Shown piece after piece: positions 42,801 through 51,649 of a stretch of DNA of 64,000 bases (position 1 is its first letter; every line of letters begins with the position of its first letter). Under the pieces are notes generated by a model. That model had not been told where the DNA came from and did no database searches. It was given only the letters and a program-made list of their open reading frames with translations. Made by a program: the position numbers and the translations under genes. The stretch is taken from positions 20,857 to 84,856 of the forward strand of contig JAZNWU010000035.1 in the NCBI GenBank assembly GCA_045593555.1, read 5' to 3'. The stretch comes from Fimenecus sp045593555 (GTDB lineage: Bacteria; Bacillota; Clostridia; Oscillospirales; Acutalibacteraceae).

Positions 42801-45723
42801 CATCATTTGAATAACATTGATTGTTACCGGATATCGTAAAGCTTGTAAGGCTTGCACTATATAATAAAGAATCACTAATTGATGTTACACCACTACCAAT
42901 TGTTACACTTGTAAGGCTGTCGCAACCATAAAATGCATTGTAACCGATTGTTGTTACACTGTCAGGGATTGTTATACTTGTAAGACTGTCGCAATTAGAA
43001 AATGTATAATCACCGATTGATGTTACACTGTCAGGGATTGTATAACTTGTTCTTGTATTACTTGCAGGATACTGAATAAGCAATGTTTTATCCTTATTAA
43101 ATAACACACCATATTCATCACTTGAATAGTATTGATTGTTACTATCTACTGTAACATTTTTACAACCTTCGAATGCATATTTACCAATTGATGTTACACT
43201 ATCAGGGATTGTTACACTTGTAAGGCTGTCGCAAGAATAAAATGCATAATCATCAATTGTTGTTAGACCATCACCAATTGTTACATTTGTAAGGCTGTCG
43301 CAACCATAAAATGCTTCATAACCAATTGTTGTTACACTGTCAGGGATTGTTACACTTGTAAGGCTGTCGCAATCATAAAATGCATAACTACCAATTGATG
43401 TTGCACCATTTTCGATAATAATATTTTTAATACTACTATTATGGCTTTCCCATTGATATTTGTATTTGTAGCTATACGAATAACTATACATCGCACCTGT
43501 ACCTTTTATAACAAGTGTTCCATTGTAATATAGAGTATATGTAAGATTTTCACCACATGATCCGGGTTCATAATATGCATCATCAGAGTTATATTGATAT
43601 ACAATATTTTTAGAACTTGTCAAAGAACTATTATAGAAACCAAAATTAATATTATTCCATTGTATTTTTGTTCCGGTATAATATATATTTTTAAAATTAC
43701 TACAATTAGAAAATGCAGAATCGCCAATTTTTGTTACGCTGTCAGGGATTGTTACGCTTGTAAGACTTGTGCATTTGTAAAATGCACAAGTTCCTATATT
43801 GGTAATTCCATCTTCAAGTATTATTTCAGAGCAACCACTTATATACCATGGAGTATATTCATAATAAGTGTATGATGCACTTGATGATGTACTTGTACTA
43901 TAATTTTGCATCACTCCGGTACCCTTGGTAAGAGTAATTTTATCGATATAATAACAACCACCGAAAGTGCCATAACTATTATAAATTTTTACTGATACCG
44001 GCATTGTAAGTTCGTTAAGTCCTGAACAACCATAAAATGCAGAACTACCAATTGATGTTACACTGTCAGGGATTGTTATACTTGTAAGGCTGTCGCAATC
44101 TCTAAATGCATAACTACCAATTGATGTTACACCGTCAGGGATTGTGTAACTTGTTCTTGTATTACCTTTCGGATATTGAATAAGAGTTGTTTTATCTTTA
44201 TTAAATAATACACCATACTCATCACTTGAATAATATTGATTATTACTATCTACTGTAATACTTATAAGGCTGTCGCAATATGCAAATGCAGAACTGCCAA
44301 TTGATGTTACACTGTCTGAGATTGTTACACTTGTAAGGCTAGAGCAATTAGAAAATGCAGCATAACCAATTGATGTTACACTATCGGGGATAGTTATACT
44401 TGTAAGGCTGTCGCAATATGCAAATGCAGAACTACCTATTGATGTTACACCATCACCGATTGTTACACTTATAAGGCTGTCGCAATATTCAAATGCATAA
44501 TTACCGATTGTTGTTACACTGTCGGGGATTGTTATACTTGTAAGGCTGTCGCAATCATAAAATGCATCATCACCGATTTCTGTTACACTGTCGGGGATTG
44601 TCACATTTGTAAGGCTGTCACAATTATAAAATGCTTTATAATCAATTGTTGTTACACTATTAGGGATTGTTATACTTGTAAGGCTTGTGCATCCTGAAAA
44701 TGCAGAACTACCAATTGTTGTTACACTGTCAGGAATTGTCACATTTTTAAGGCTGTCGCAATTAGAAAATGCATAACTACCTATTGTTGTTACACTGTCA
44801 GGGATTGTATAACTTGTTCTTGTATTACCTACAGGATATTGAATAAGCTTTGTTTTATCTTTATTAAACAATACACCATATTCATCACTTGAATAATATT
44901 GGTTATTACCATCTACTGTAATACTTATAAGGCTGTCGCAACCATAAAATGCTCTCTCACCGATTGTTGTTACACTGTCAGGGATTGTTATGCTTGTAAG
45001 ACTTGTGCAGTTATAAAATGCATCACTACCAATTGATGTTACACTATCAGGGATTGTTACACTTGTAAGGCTTGTGCAATCTATAAATGCAGAACTACCA
45101 ATTGATGTTACAATGTCAGGGATTGTTATACTTGTAAGACTTGTGCAGTTATAAAAGGTGTATTTTTTTAATTCAGTAACATCATCCGGAATTACTAAAT
45201 CAGTTACTTTTTCACCATTTAAATATAAATTATCAGCATAATACAGTGGATTTGAAAATGCCATTTCAAAATCAATATTACACCACGCAGATATATCGGT
45301 AATATACACTGATGTAAGTTTGCTGCAATCATAAAATGCATAACTACCAATTGATGTTACACTGTCAGGGATTGTAATACTTATAAGGCTGTCGCAATAA
45401 TAAAATGCATAATTACCGATTGTTGTTACACAATCTTCAATAACAACTGTTTTGATGCTGTCTTCATAACTTTCCCAAGAACGATTATTGTAATCATAGT
45501 CATACATCGCACCTGTACCTGAAATAGTCAGAGTGCCCGTAGAATCATCAAATTCCCATATAAGATTTTCACCACAAGTACCTGATGTTGTTGCTGCACT
45601 TGACATAATTGAAAAATTTAGCCATTCTGGAAGCTCAAGTCCCACAAACCCACTTAATGGTGCTGCAGTAAGCATTATCGCAACACACAAAACTGTAGCA
45701 AGAATTTTTTTAATGTTTTTCAT
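39820..45723 (-). CDS. Giant secreted BspA-type leucine-rich-repeat protein
   Basis: A 1967-residue protein that starts at the ATG for MKNIKKILATVLC, with GGAAAGGTG upstream. A signal peptide (about residues 1-30) is followed by dozens of 23-residue repeats of the form TIPDSVTSIGxxAFxxC. Four copies of an insert (NNQYYSSDEYGVLFNKDK) break up the repeats. A C-terminal Ig-like domain (about 1850-1945) and a tail AGFFDKIGSFFRSLFGG follow, a style I associate with Ruminococcus-type secreted proteins rather than with spirochaetes. Such proteins bind host or bacterial surfaces. Its ATG lies 14 bp inside the SIR2-like gene before it, so it is translationally coupled to it. Repeat copies are DNA-similar, so repeat number may vary or be misassembled. 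Confidence 0.9.
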   Translation of the reverse strand: MKNIKKILATVLCVAIMLTAAPLSGFVGLELPEWLNFSIMSSAATTSGTCGENLIWEFDDSTGTLTISGTGAMYDYDYNNRSWESYEDSIKTVVIEDCVTTIGNYAFYYCDSLISITIPDSVTSIGSYAFYDCSKLTSVYITDISAWCNIDFEMAFSNPLYYADNLYLNGEKVTDLVIPDDVTELKKYTFYNCTSLTSITIPDIVTSIGSSAFIDCTSLTSVTIPDSVTSIGSDAFYNCTSLTSITIPDSVTTIGERAFYGCDSLISITVDGNNQYYSSDEYGVLFNKDKTKLIQYPVGNTRTSYTIPDSVTTIGSYAFSNCDSLKNVTIPDSVTTIGSSAFSGCTSLTSITIPNSVTTIDYKAFYNCDSLTNVTIPDSVTEIGDDAFYDCDSLTSITIPDSVTTIGNYAFEYCDSLISVTIGDGVTSIGSSAFAYCDSLTSITIPDSVTSIGYAAFSNCSSLTSVTISDSVTSIGSSAFAYCDSLISITVDSNNQYYSSDEYGVLFNKDKTTLIQYPKGNTRTSYTIPDGVTSIGSYAFRDCDSLTSITIPDSVTSIGSSAFYGCSGLNELTMPVSVKIYNSYGTFGGCYYIDKITLTKGTGVMQNYSTSTSSSASYTYYEYTPWYISGCSEIILEDGITNIGTCAFYKCTSLTSVTIPDSVTKIGDSAFSNCSNFKNIYYTGTKIQWNNINFGFYNSSLTSSKNIVYQYNSDDAYYEPGSCGENLTYTLYYNGTLVIKGTGAMYSYSYSYKYKYQWESHNSSIKNIIIENGATSIGSYAFYDCDSLTSVTIPDSVTTIGYEAFYGCDSLTNVTIGDGLTTIDDYAFYSCDSLTSVTIPDSVTSIGKYAFEGCKNVTVDSNNQYYSSDEYGVLFNKDKTLLIQYPASNTRTSYTIPDSVTSIGDYTFSNCDSLTSITIPDSVTTIGYNAFYGCDSLTSVTIGSGVTSISDSLLYSASLTSFTISGNNQCYSNDEYGVLFNKDKTKLIKYPEGNTRTSYTIPDSVTTIGYRAFSNCDSLTSVTIPDSVTTIDDYAFYSCDSLASVIIPDGVTSIDSYAFAYCDSLTSITIPDSVTTIGSDAFSNCDSLTSITIPDSVTTIGSDAFSNCDSLTSVTIPDSVTTIGADAFYNTAYYNNSSNWENNVLYIGNHLIEADTSISGGYEIKEGTILIANCAFSNCTSLENVTIGDSVTSIGSSAFSGCTSLTSVTIGDSVKTIGSSAFYNCTGIKELTMPVSADFSSSSFSGCTNIKKITLTKGTGVAQDYGTSTYYGSTKTYYEYTPWYISNCSDIIIEDGVTGIGDNTFYNCTSLKDITIPDSVTSIGYNAFYNTSYYNNSSNWDNNVLYIDNHLIKAKTSLSGEYVIKDSTVNISSYAFEDCTKLTDIHIPSSVTSFNSNCFDNCNGLKTVNYYGETDDWCKIAFGNEYSMPMRYASSLYINGTEVKGDIVIPDGVTVVFDYLFKNCTGITSVTIPDSVTAINSYAFNNCSNLANITLPNSVTSIDDYAFSGCHRLVTIEIPDNVVSIGSYAFSNCRSLESVVISDSVTSIGSYAFYNSPYLTEVTIGNGLKTVNAEAFSACPSLKKVNISDISAWCNIYFYHSSNYYGHDFKSNPLNGGASLYLNGEKVTDLVIPDGVTVIYDGVFYNCGSITSVTIPDTVTTIDEYAFYSCSGLKNIVFGNGVTIIGDYAFYDCDGLTSVTIGDGVTSIGGCAFYDCDGLTSITLCDSVTTIGSSAFYGCSNLVDVTMAGNLKTIGNSAFAYCSKIKNVYYTGTEFEWYNISIGTNNNYLLDANICFSHAHNYSSVVTAPTCTTQGYTTFTCSCDNSYISDYIDATGHNFVNGFCTTCSAFDTAYNFVFSIQSPSMTSIRHKDGIKLHTRVEGTAPAGSYVKWTASNGKFKTEEINNGNSLKIVSDSNGKTTFTATLYNKDGKILAIDTIEMNSKAGFFDKIGSFFRSLFGGTKIHES

Positions 45724-47014
45724 AATTATCACCTTTCCTCAATTCACTAAATTCATTTAAAAGAAGTTTAAACATCTTATAGCAATTTTCTTTCACATTA
45801 AAACTTAAAACATCTATTTCATTAGACTTTATATAATCTTTAACTTTATCTGAATACGAATCAATCACTTTTATTTTCAATCCTTCAGTCCAAAGTAATT
45901 TATGCCACTCTACTGAATTATCATAATTCAAGTAAATCATTTTATTATTTTGCTGTTTTAGCCAATTTAGAATAATTGAATTTATGTGATTATCTTCGCT
46001 ATTAAATTTATAACCAACAACCCAAAGTATTTGGCTTTCTTCAAGTTTGCTGATAAACTCAGAAAACTGCTGTATTTGCTTAGTACATATAATCGGTTTT
46101 ACACCGCTTGGTATCAAAAGAAAAGGCATAATTGTCGATTTGTTTTTCAACAACTCCTCACGTTCTTCCGATACCGATATATCATAAACTTGCAAATGCT
46201 TATAATCTTCAAACCATCTCATATTACCATGCAAATATGTAACTTCCTTATTAATTACTTTTTTACATATATCTGTGTAGTTGGTAGTTACAATATTGTA
46301 ACTTTTTGGATTTAATTTCGACAGAATCTTATAATAGGATTTCTCTGAATCTAGTTTAATATCTATTTTGTTATATGATTGATTAAGCAAATCAAAGATA
46401 CTTTCATAATCGAATTTAAAATCATCACCTATTACATACAAACTTTTCAGCATCAATATAAAGACTGTAAAATATGCGTTTATAACTCGCTTTGCTTTTG
46501 AATTTACTCTTTCAGCATTCCTTAATGAATTGAATTTTTCATCAATACTGTCGAAAAACACCATATTAGATAGGAAAAATTTTCCTATTCTATCATCTGC
46601 ATCAAGTTGTTCATAAGACAGATATCTCTTACTTGAATCTTGTTTTATTTTTTCGTAATATTTTTTAGTCTTATTATACCATTCGGCTCTGCTTGTCCCA
46701 TTTGAGTTTTTCCCGAATATAACCTCACTGGCGACTTTATATTCAGGAGAATCTGACTTATTATAGCAAACTAGCATATTTTCTATGGTTTTCTCATCAA
46801 AGACTTCTTTTGCTTCTTCTGTGAAATTTTCAACAGTTTGCAAAAATACCGTTCTGCTTTGAGGAAAAACAAGGGTAGAACTTGATGCATCCACTCCTAA
46901 AAGAGCTTTTCTTTCATTTGAAAATTCACCAAACATTAGTGGAGCTGCAAACCCTACGCCTTCGCACAAGCCATAAGCTTGATCGGCACCCGCTCCAAAC
47001 AAGAATGTATGCAT
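45710..47014 (-). CDS. SIR2-like protein
   Basis: A 434-residue cytosolic protein. I choose the ATG of MHTFLFGAGADQ at 47014, with AAGGAGG upstream. The Rossmann-type SIR2 motifs are FLFGAGADQAYGL near the N-terminus, YNIVTTNYTDICKK, the TYLHGNMRW loop, and ILWVVGYKFNSEDNHINSIIL near the C-terminus. SIR2-like proteins of this layout are NAD-consuming effectors in several antiphage systems. No partner toxin domain is visible. Its end overlaps the LRR gene by 14 bp, an odd pairing of a cytosolic enzyme with an exported protein. Confidence 0.75.
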   Translation of the reverse strand: MHTFLFGAGADQAYGLCEGVGFAAPLMFGEFSNERKALLGVDASSSTLVFPQSRTVFLQTVENFTEEAKEVFDEKTIENMLVCYNKSDSPEYKVASEVIFGKNSNGTSRAEWYNKTKKYYEKIKQDSSKRYLSYEQLDADDRIGKFFLSNMVFFDSIDEKFNSLRNAERVNSKAKRVINAYFTVFILMLKSLYVIGDDFKFDYESIFDLLNQSYNKIDIKLDSEKSYYKILSKLNPKSYNIVTTNYTDICKKVINKEVTYLHGNMRWFEDYKHLQVYDISVSEEREELLKNKSTIMPFLLIPSGVKPIICTKQIQQFSEFISKLEESQILWVVGYKFNSEDNHINSIILNWLKQQNNKMIYLNYDNSVEWHKLLWTEGLKIKVIDSYSDKVKDYIKSNEIDVLSFNVKENCYKMFKLLLNEFSELRKGDNYEKH

Positions 47015-47208
47015 AATTCGTACCTCCTTTTCCAAAAACAAACTAGATTTAACATTACAAAATTGTGTATGAAATATTTACTTTATATTGTAACACTACT
47101 TCTAAAAAAAGTCTACAAATTTTAACATTAAAACCTTTCTTTACAACATTGCCTATATTGCAACGCTACTCCCAAAACGACGAATTGTATCAAATAGCGT
47201 AGTTTATG

Positions 47209-47348
47209 CCAAATCAGATACCACTATTGATACAATTTAGGTCAATAGTGGTATCGTTGTTTTATATAGCATTTAAGCCATTTAAAAGAATTAAGCGTTG
47301 CATTTGGGAATATTACCCCCTTCTGCAACGCTTTTTTAGTTTATCAAC
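47209..47348 (+). repeat. Dispersed structured intergenic repeat, copy 3
   Basis: About 140 bp that matches the first part of copies 1 and 2: AAATCAGATACCACTATTG, the hairpin GATACCACTATTG..CAATAGTGGTATC, the TTTATATAG spacer and the terminator hairpin GCGTTGCA/TGCAACGC followed by T. It lacks the final ~55 bp. It stands just behind the V-ATPase operon, whose end it may form in the leftward direction. Its presence here ties the acquired island to the same genome as the backbone. Confidence 0.85.
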
Positions 47349-47360
47349 TATACTTTTATT

Positions 47361-47786
47361 TTATCCGAGTGCTACCATGCTGAAAACGAGCGCAAACAAA
47401 GCAACTGTTTCGCAAAGACCTACGACTGTAATATACTGTGAGAAGCCCTTTCCGGTTTCAGCCAATGCATCTGCACCTGCTGCACCTGCTTTACCCTGGA
47501 ATACTGCAGAGAAAGCCATTGCAAGACCTGATGCAATACCAAGACCAATTAAGAATGCAGGGTCTGCATCTGAAGATTTCATCTGTTGCATCAAAAGAAA
47601 ACCGTAAATTGTCTGTGTAAGAGGTGCACCAGCAAAAACTGTAAGAATAAACGGTGCAGCCTTATTACTCATATAGCATTTTTTCCAAGCACCAATTGAT
47701 GCCTGACCGGCAATACCGATACCGATTGCAGAACCAATTGCAGCAATACCCATTGCCAAAGATGTTCCTAATAATCCGAAATTCAT
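47361..47786 (-). CDS. ntpK: V-type ATPase subunit K (proteolipid ring)
   Basis: A 141-residue four-helix membrane protein, two hairpins, with a glycine-rich first helix (LGTSLAMGIAAIGSAIGIGIAG) and the ion-binding acidic residue in the final helix (VVGLCETVALFALVF). It forms the rotor ring of the V-type ATPase. AAGGAG precedes the ATG. It is last in the V-ATPase operon, where the K subunit usually is in Treponema. The sodium- or proton-specificity cannot be read with confidence. Confidence 0.9.
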   Translation of the reverse strand: MNFGLLGTSLAMGIAAIGSAIGIGIAGQASIGAWKKCYMSNKAAPFILTVFAGAPLTQTIYGFLLMQQMKSSDADPAFLIGLGIASGLAMAFSAVFQGKAGAAGADALAETGKGFSQYITVVGLCETVALFALVFSMVALG

Positions 47787-47805
47787 AATTATTCTCCTTT
47801 GTGAT

Positions 47806-49716
47806 TTAATCTATTTGTTCATTAAATGGTTTAAATTTATGTCCACTCCAGGACATATCAAGATGCGATGAAAATTCTAATGTATTAAGTCTTATACCGT
47901 GAACGATAACGGACAAGACATTTAATATCATATTAAGTCCGTGACCAAATACTAAAAGGACAATCGCAATAATCATAAACAAGAAGTTTCCAAGCAGTGG
48001 TCCTGCCAATTCATTTACAGTGGCAGCAATAGCAGCACCTGCAAGTCCGACGGCCCAAAGTCGTATATAGGAAACTATATCCGAGAAAACATTAACTACA
48101 CCAAGCAAGACAGAAACAATATTTGTAAGACTTGCAAGTATAGATTTTACAATGTTTCCTTCGTAATTTGAAAATACAAAACTTAATAGGAAGCCTAACC
48201 CTATAAGGATAAGTGCAACTGTACCCACAGGAATACCGCTTATTACAAGTGAGAAGCTGAACACTTCAGGATTTACCACAAGGCTTAATACAAGATAGTA
48301 GATTCCAAAAAGCTGTAATATCGAACCTATATCACCAAGCATTTTAAGTGATTTTATATTTCTTTTCGCACCCTTTATATGTGCTATGGTCAACTGAACA
48401 AGTGCCAACGAGAAACAGAAAATCTGTAAATTCTGTGCTGTGGTAAGCCCTACATCACCTTCTGTCCAGAATGGATGCCATATTCTGTCTTCATAAACAT
48501 TTGAAATTACAGGAATTGACAAATTCTGAAGCCACTGTGGTATTTGTTCAGGAGAAAGTCCGAACCAGGTACATGTCAGCATTCCCCACAATACCGTTGA
48601 CAAGCCTAAAAGTCCTATAAGCAAAAATGTTGGTGGAACTGTTTTCTTCGCAATAAGTGATTTTATTATTGGTATTGCTGCAACAACACAGATAAATAGT
48701 CCATATCCGCCATCACCGAAAATAATACCAAAGAAAATCAGAATAAATGCCAGAAACCAACCTGATATGTCATACTCGAAATATCCCGGAACTGCACCTA
48801 AAAAGTCAGTTAACGGATAAATAAGGCTTACAAACTTATTATTTTTAAGTTTAGTTGGCACATCGTCTTCTTGTGTCGGTTCTTCCACGAGAAGTCCCCA
48901 AGAATTGGCTCTTGCTGTTTCTTTTAATCTGTCAAGGTTTTCAGTTTCAATATATCCTTTGAAATGTGCAACTGAAACATTTTTGTCATCAGACAGTTGT
49001 TCATCTACCATACCGGTTGCATAAATTTCAAATTCTATTTCCTTTTCACAGGCTTTTACAGCATTTTTAAGTGCAGTTGTATAGTTCCCGTAAGAAAGAA
49101 TTTTTTCGTCTATAGCTTTGATTTTTTCACTAAATTCAGCTATTTTTTGTCGCATTTCCTCAGTAGATATTTGTGGCAACTCTAACTTGTAGTTATTCAA
49201 TGAAGTGACAACTTCATTTTCAAGTCCTGATTTAACCAAAAGACACTTTATTGAGTTTTTATTCTCAGCCAATCTTATGGTTTTTACACTTTCACCTAAA
49301 GCTTCATATTCTGCTTTAGGTAATTCGTAAAATGAAACATCAATGCCTTTTTCAACTAAATCTGCAACACTTGACGGGTCAAAATCGCCCCAATCTTTTA
49401 ATCGTTCAAGTTCTGAATTAAGAGTAATCATTTCTGCCTGACAGTTTTTCTTTTCGTCTGTCAAAGAAGATATTTCATTTGCAATTCTCAACGCATCAGT
49501 AAGACTTAATGCTTCACTCTCAGTGTCTTTTTTGTTTCCGAGAATAAAAACTGCACTTTCAAGCAAAGAAATCTGTTCTTTGAGTTCATTAAGTCGTTCT
49601 CCCGAACCCTCAGTAATTTCAATATGAATCATTCCGAGTTTTCGAAGTGTTTTAAGTGTTTCTGTTTTTTTATCTCCCATAATTATGAGAGAAACTTTTT
49701 TCATAGGAACTATCAT
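47806..49716 (-). CDS. ntpI: V-type ATPase subunit I (a-subunit)
   Basis: A 636-residue protein with a coiled cytosolic N-terminal half (MKKVSLIIMGDKKTETLKTL...) and seven or eight membrane segments from about residue 320. The conserved arginine region lies in SYIRLWAVGLAGAAIAATV. The subunit forms the stator ion channel. Its start overlaps the last bases of subunit D (ATGA). Length is normal. Confidence 0.92.
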   Translation of the reverse strand: MIVPMKKVSLIIMGDKKTETLKTLRKLGMIHIEITEGSGERLNELKEQISLLESAVFILGNKKDTESEALSLTDALRIANEISSLTDEKKNCQAEMITLNSELERLKDWGDFDPSSVADLVEKGIDVSFYELPKAEYEALGESVKTIRLAENKNSIKCLLVKSGLENEVVTSLNNYKLELPQISTEEMRQKIAEFSEKIKAIDEKILSYGNYTTALKNAVKACEKEIEFEIYATGMVDEQLSDDKNVSVAHFKGYIETENLDRLKETARANSWGLLVEEPTQEDDVPTKLKNNKFVSLIYPLTDFLGAVPGYFEYDISGWFLAFILIFFGIIFGDGGYGLFICVVAAIPIIKSLIAKKTVPPTFLLIGLLGLSTVLWGMLTCTWFGLSPEQIPQWLQNLSIPVISNVYEDRIWHPFWTEGDVGLTTAQNLQIFCFSLALVQLTIAHIKGAKRNIKSLKMLGDIGSILQLFGIYYLVLSLVVNPEVFSFSLVISGIPVGTVALILIGLGFLLSFVFSNYEGNIVKSILASLTNIVSVLLGVVNVFSDIVSYIRLWAVGLAGAAIAATVNELAGPLLGNFLFMIIAIVLLVFGHGLNMILNVLSVIVHGIRLNTLEFSSHLDMSWSGHKFKPFNEQID

Positions 49717-50345
49717 AATGCATAAACCTCCTCTCGGGAAGTCTCAGCATTACGTTGAGCAATTTTGCGTTTTGATATCTTTGAACGAACTACGGCACTT
49801 ACCTGTTGGTCAGCCATATAAATCGATATCTTTTTAATATTCTGTTGTGTTTCAGGGATTTTTACCTTTTCAAACAAGTTGACTCTTTGACTGGTTGCAA
49901 GAAGTTCTGCATCCAAAAGTCTCACTTGTTCATCTAACACTTCTGCCTCCAAATCAAGTGACATTGCTCTTTCCATGTGATTTGCAGCAATATCAACCCA
50001 TAAAGGCGTTTCGTACAAGTCATAATCTCCTCTTGAAAAGTCTGCTCCCTCATAAGTCGGAATTGCAACACCTGCAATATTTCCTTTTCCTTTACGAATA
50101 TTGCTTACGGTGATTATTCCGTCAGGAAATACATCCTTTTCACTAAAAACAGCAATCCAATCTTTGAAACCTTTTTCAAACTTCTCTTTTTCTTCTCTTA
50201 CTGCTTTAGCTTTTGCTTCAATTGTACGAATTTCTGCTTGAAGTTGTTGTTTTTTTAGTGTCAGAGTAGGCAAATATCTCTGGTACATTTTAAGAGCATC
50301 TTTTTGTACCTTTAACTCATTTTTTGTTAATTTGATTTTTGCCAC
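49713..50345 (-). CDS. ntpD: V-type ATPase subunit D (central shaft)
   Basis: A 210-residue protein starting at a GTG behind GGAGG. N- and C-terminal helices (KNELKVQKDALKMYQRYLP and VVRSKISKRKIAQRNA) form the rotor shaft coiled coil. It links the catalytic A3B3 head with the membrane ring. It sits in the expected order after B and overlaps subunit I. Confidence 0.9.
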   Translation of the reverse strand: MAKIKLTKNELKVQKDALKMYQRYLPTLTLKKQQLQAEIRTIEAKAKAVREEKEKFEKGFKDWIAVFSEKDVFPDGIITVSNIRKGKGNIAGVAIPTYEGADFSRGDYDLYETPLWVDIAANHMERAMSLDLEAEVLDEQVRLLDAELLATSQRVNLFEKVKIPETQQNIKKISIYMADQQVSAVVRSKISKRKIAQRNAETSREEVYAL

Positions 50346-50356
50346 CTTAATCCTCC

Positions 50357-51649
50357 TTACTTAGGCCAGAATTCATCAGTAAGGTCTGATTTTATACCGG
50401 TTTCGTCTTTTTCGAAACAATCAGCTAATATCTCCCAGCCCAAATCAAGGGATTGTTCAAGTGACAAGTTAACTGACAAGTCCATCATCTTGCTTTCGAA
50501 AAGGCTACCATATTTAAGAAGTTTTTCGTCCCATTTATTCATTGAAAAGCCCATGTTTTTCTTCTCCAATGTTTCCTTGTAAGAAGAGTAAAGACGAATC
50601 ATACCATCCATAAGTGCACGGTGGTCTTTTCTTGTATCACCGTTTACGTTTTGTTTAAGACGTGAAAGAGAACCAAATGGTTCAATGCGTCCACCTTTTA
50701 AGTAATACTGTCCTTCTGTAATATAACCTGTGTTATCTGGAACTGGGTGTGTAACATCATCACCAGGCATTGTAGTTACAGCTAAAACTGTTACTGAACC
50801 TGCATCATCAAAGTCTACAGCTTTTTCATAACGGCTTGCCAATTGAGAATACAAATCTCCAGGATAACCACGATTTGAAGGAACTTGTTCTTGAGTAATG
50901 GCAATTTCTTTCATTGAGTCTGCAAAGTTTGTCATATCTGTAAGAAGAACCAAAACGTCTTTTCCTTTAAGGGCAAACTGTTCAGCAACAGCTAACGATA
51001 GATCTGGAATTTTTTGACATTCTACAGTTGGGTCTGCGGCTGTGTGCATAAACATTACAGTTTTGCTCAAAGCTCCACCATCTTCCAATGTTTTTTTGAA
51101 ATACAAATAATCGTCGTATTTAAGTCCCATTCCACCAAGAACAATTACATCAACTTCAGCTTGCATAGCAATTCTTGCCAAAAGTTGGTTATAAGGTTCT
51201 CCAGAAATTGAGAAAATTGGAAGTTTTTGTGATACAACCAAAGTATTGAACATATCAATCATTGGAATACCAGTGCGAATCATACGGCGAGCCATAATAC
51301 GTTTTGAAGGGTTTACAGAAGGTCCTCCAATTGTAACAAGGCTATCTGTTAAAGCAGGTCCGTTATCGCGAGGTTCAGCAGAACCATTAAAAATACGACC
51401 AAGCAAATTATCAGAAAAAGAAACTTCCATTTGATGACCTAAGAACTTAATGTGGTCACCTGTAGAAATACCTCGTCCTCCAGCAAAAACTTGAAGTGAA
51501 ACTGTTTCACCGTCAATTTTGTTTACTTCTGCTAATGATTTACCGAATCTTGTTTCAATTTCTGCAAGTTCACCATAAGCAACATTATCAGCTTTTACTG
51601 TAATAACACTACCAACGATGGATTCAATTTTACTATAAATCTTATTCAT
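50357..51649 (-). CDS. ntpB: V-type ATPase subunit B (non-catalytic)
   Basis: A 430-residue protein with PIFSISGEPYNQLLARIA in place of the P-loop, VILGGMGLKYDD, and the SQLASRYEKA segment common to B subunits. It lines up with the A subunit to form the hexameric head; it lacks a true Walker A as B subunits do. It ends 12 bp before the D subunit start and its ATG overlaps the A stop. Confidence 0.93.
   Translation of the reverse strand: MNKIYSKIESIVGSVITVKADNVAYGELAEIETRFGKSLAEVNKIDGETVSLQVFAGGRGISTGDHIKFLGHQMEVSFSDNLLGRIFNGSAEPRDNGPALTDSLVTIGGPSVNPSKRIMARRMIRTGIPMIDMFNTLVVSQKLPIFSISGEPYNQLLARIAMQAEVDVIVLGGMGLKYDDYLYFKKTLEDGGALSKTVMFMHTAADPTVECQKIPDLSLAVAEQFALKGKDVLVLLTDMTNFADSMKEIAITQEQVPSNRGYPGDLYSQLASRYEKAVDFDDAGSVTVLAVTTMPGDDVTHPVPDNTGYITEGQYYLKGGRIEPFGSLSRLKQNVNGDTRKDHRALMDGMIRLYSSYKETLEKKNMGFSMNKWDEKLLKYGSLFESKMMDLSVNLSLEQSLDLGWEILADCFEKDETGIKSDLTDEFWPK

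Noticed and set aside
39820..45723. Regular DNA repeats that could suggest a CRISPR array or satellite
   Set aside because: The ~69-bp periodicity is the coding form of 23-residue leucine-rich repeats in one long open frame.
45710..47014. Histone-type deacetylase sirtuin
   Set aside because: The zinc-binding cysteines of protein-deacetylating sirtuins are missing; the layout fits SIR2-like effectors.
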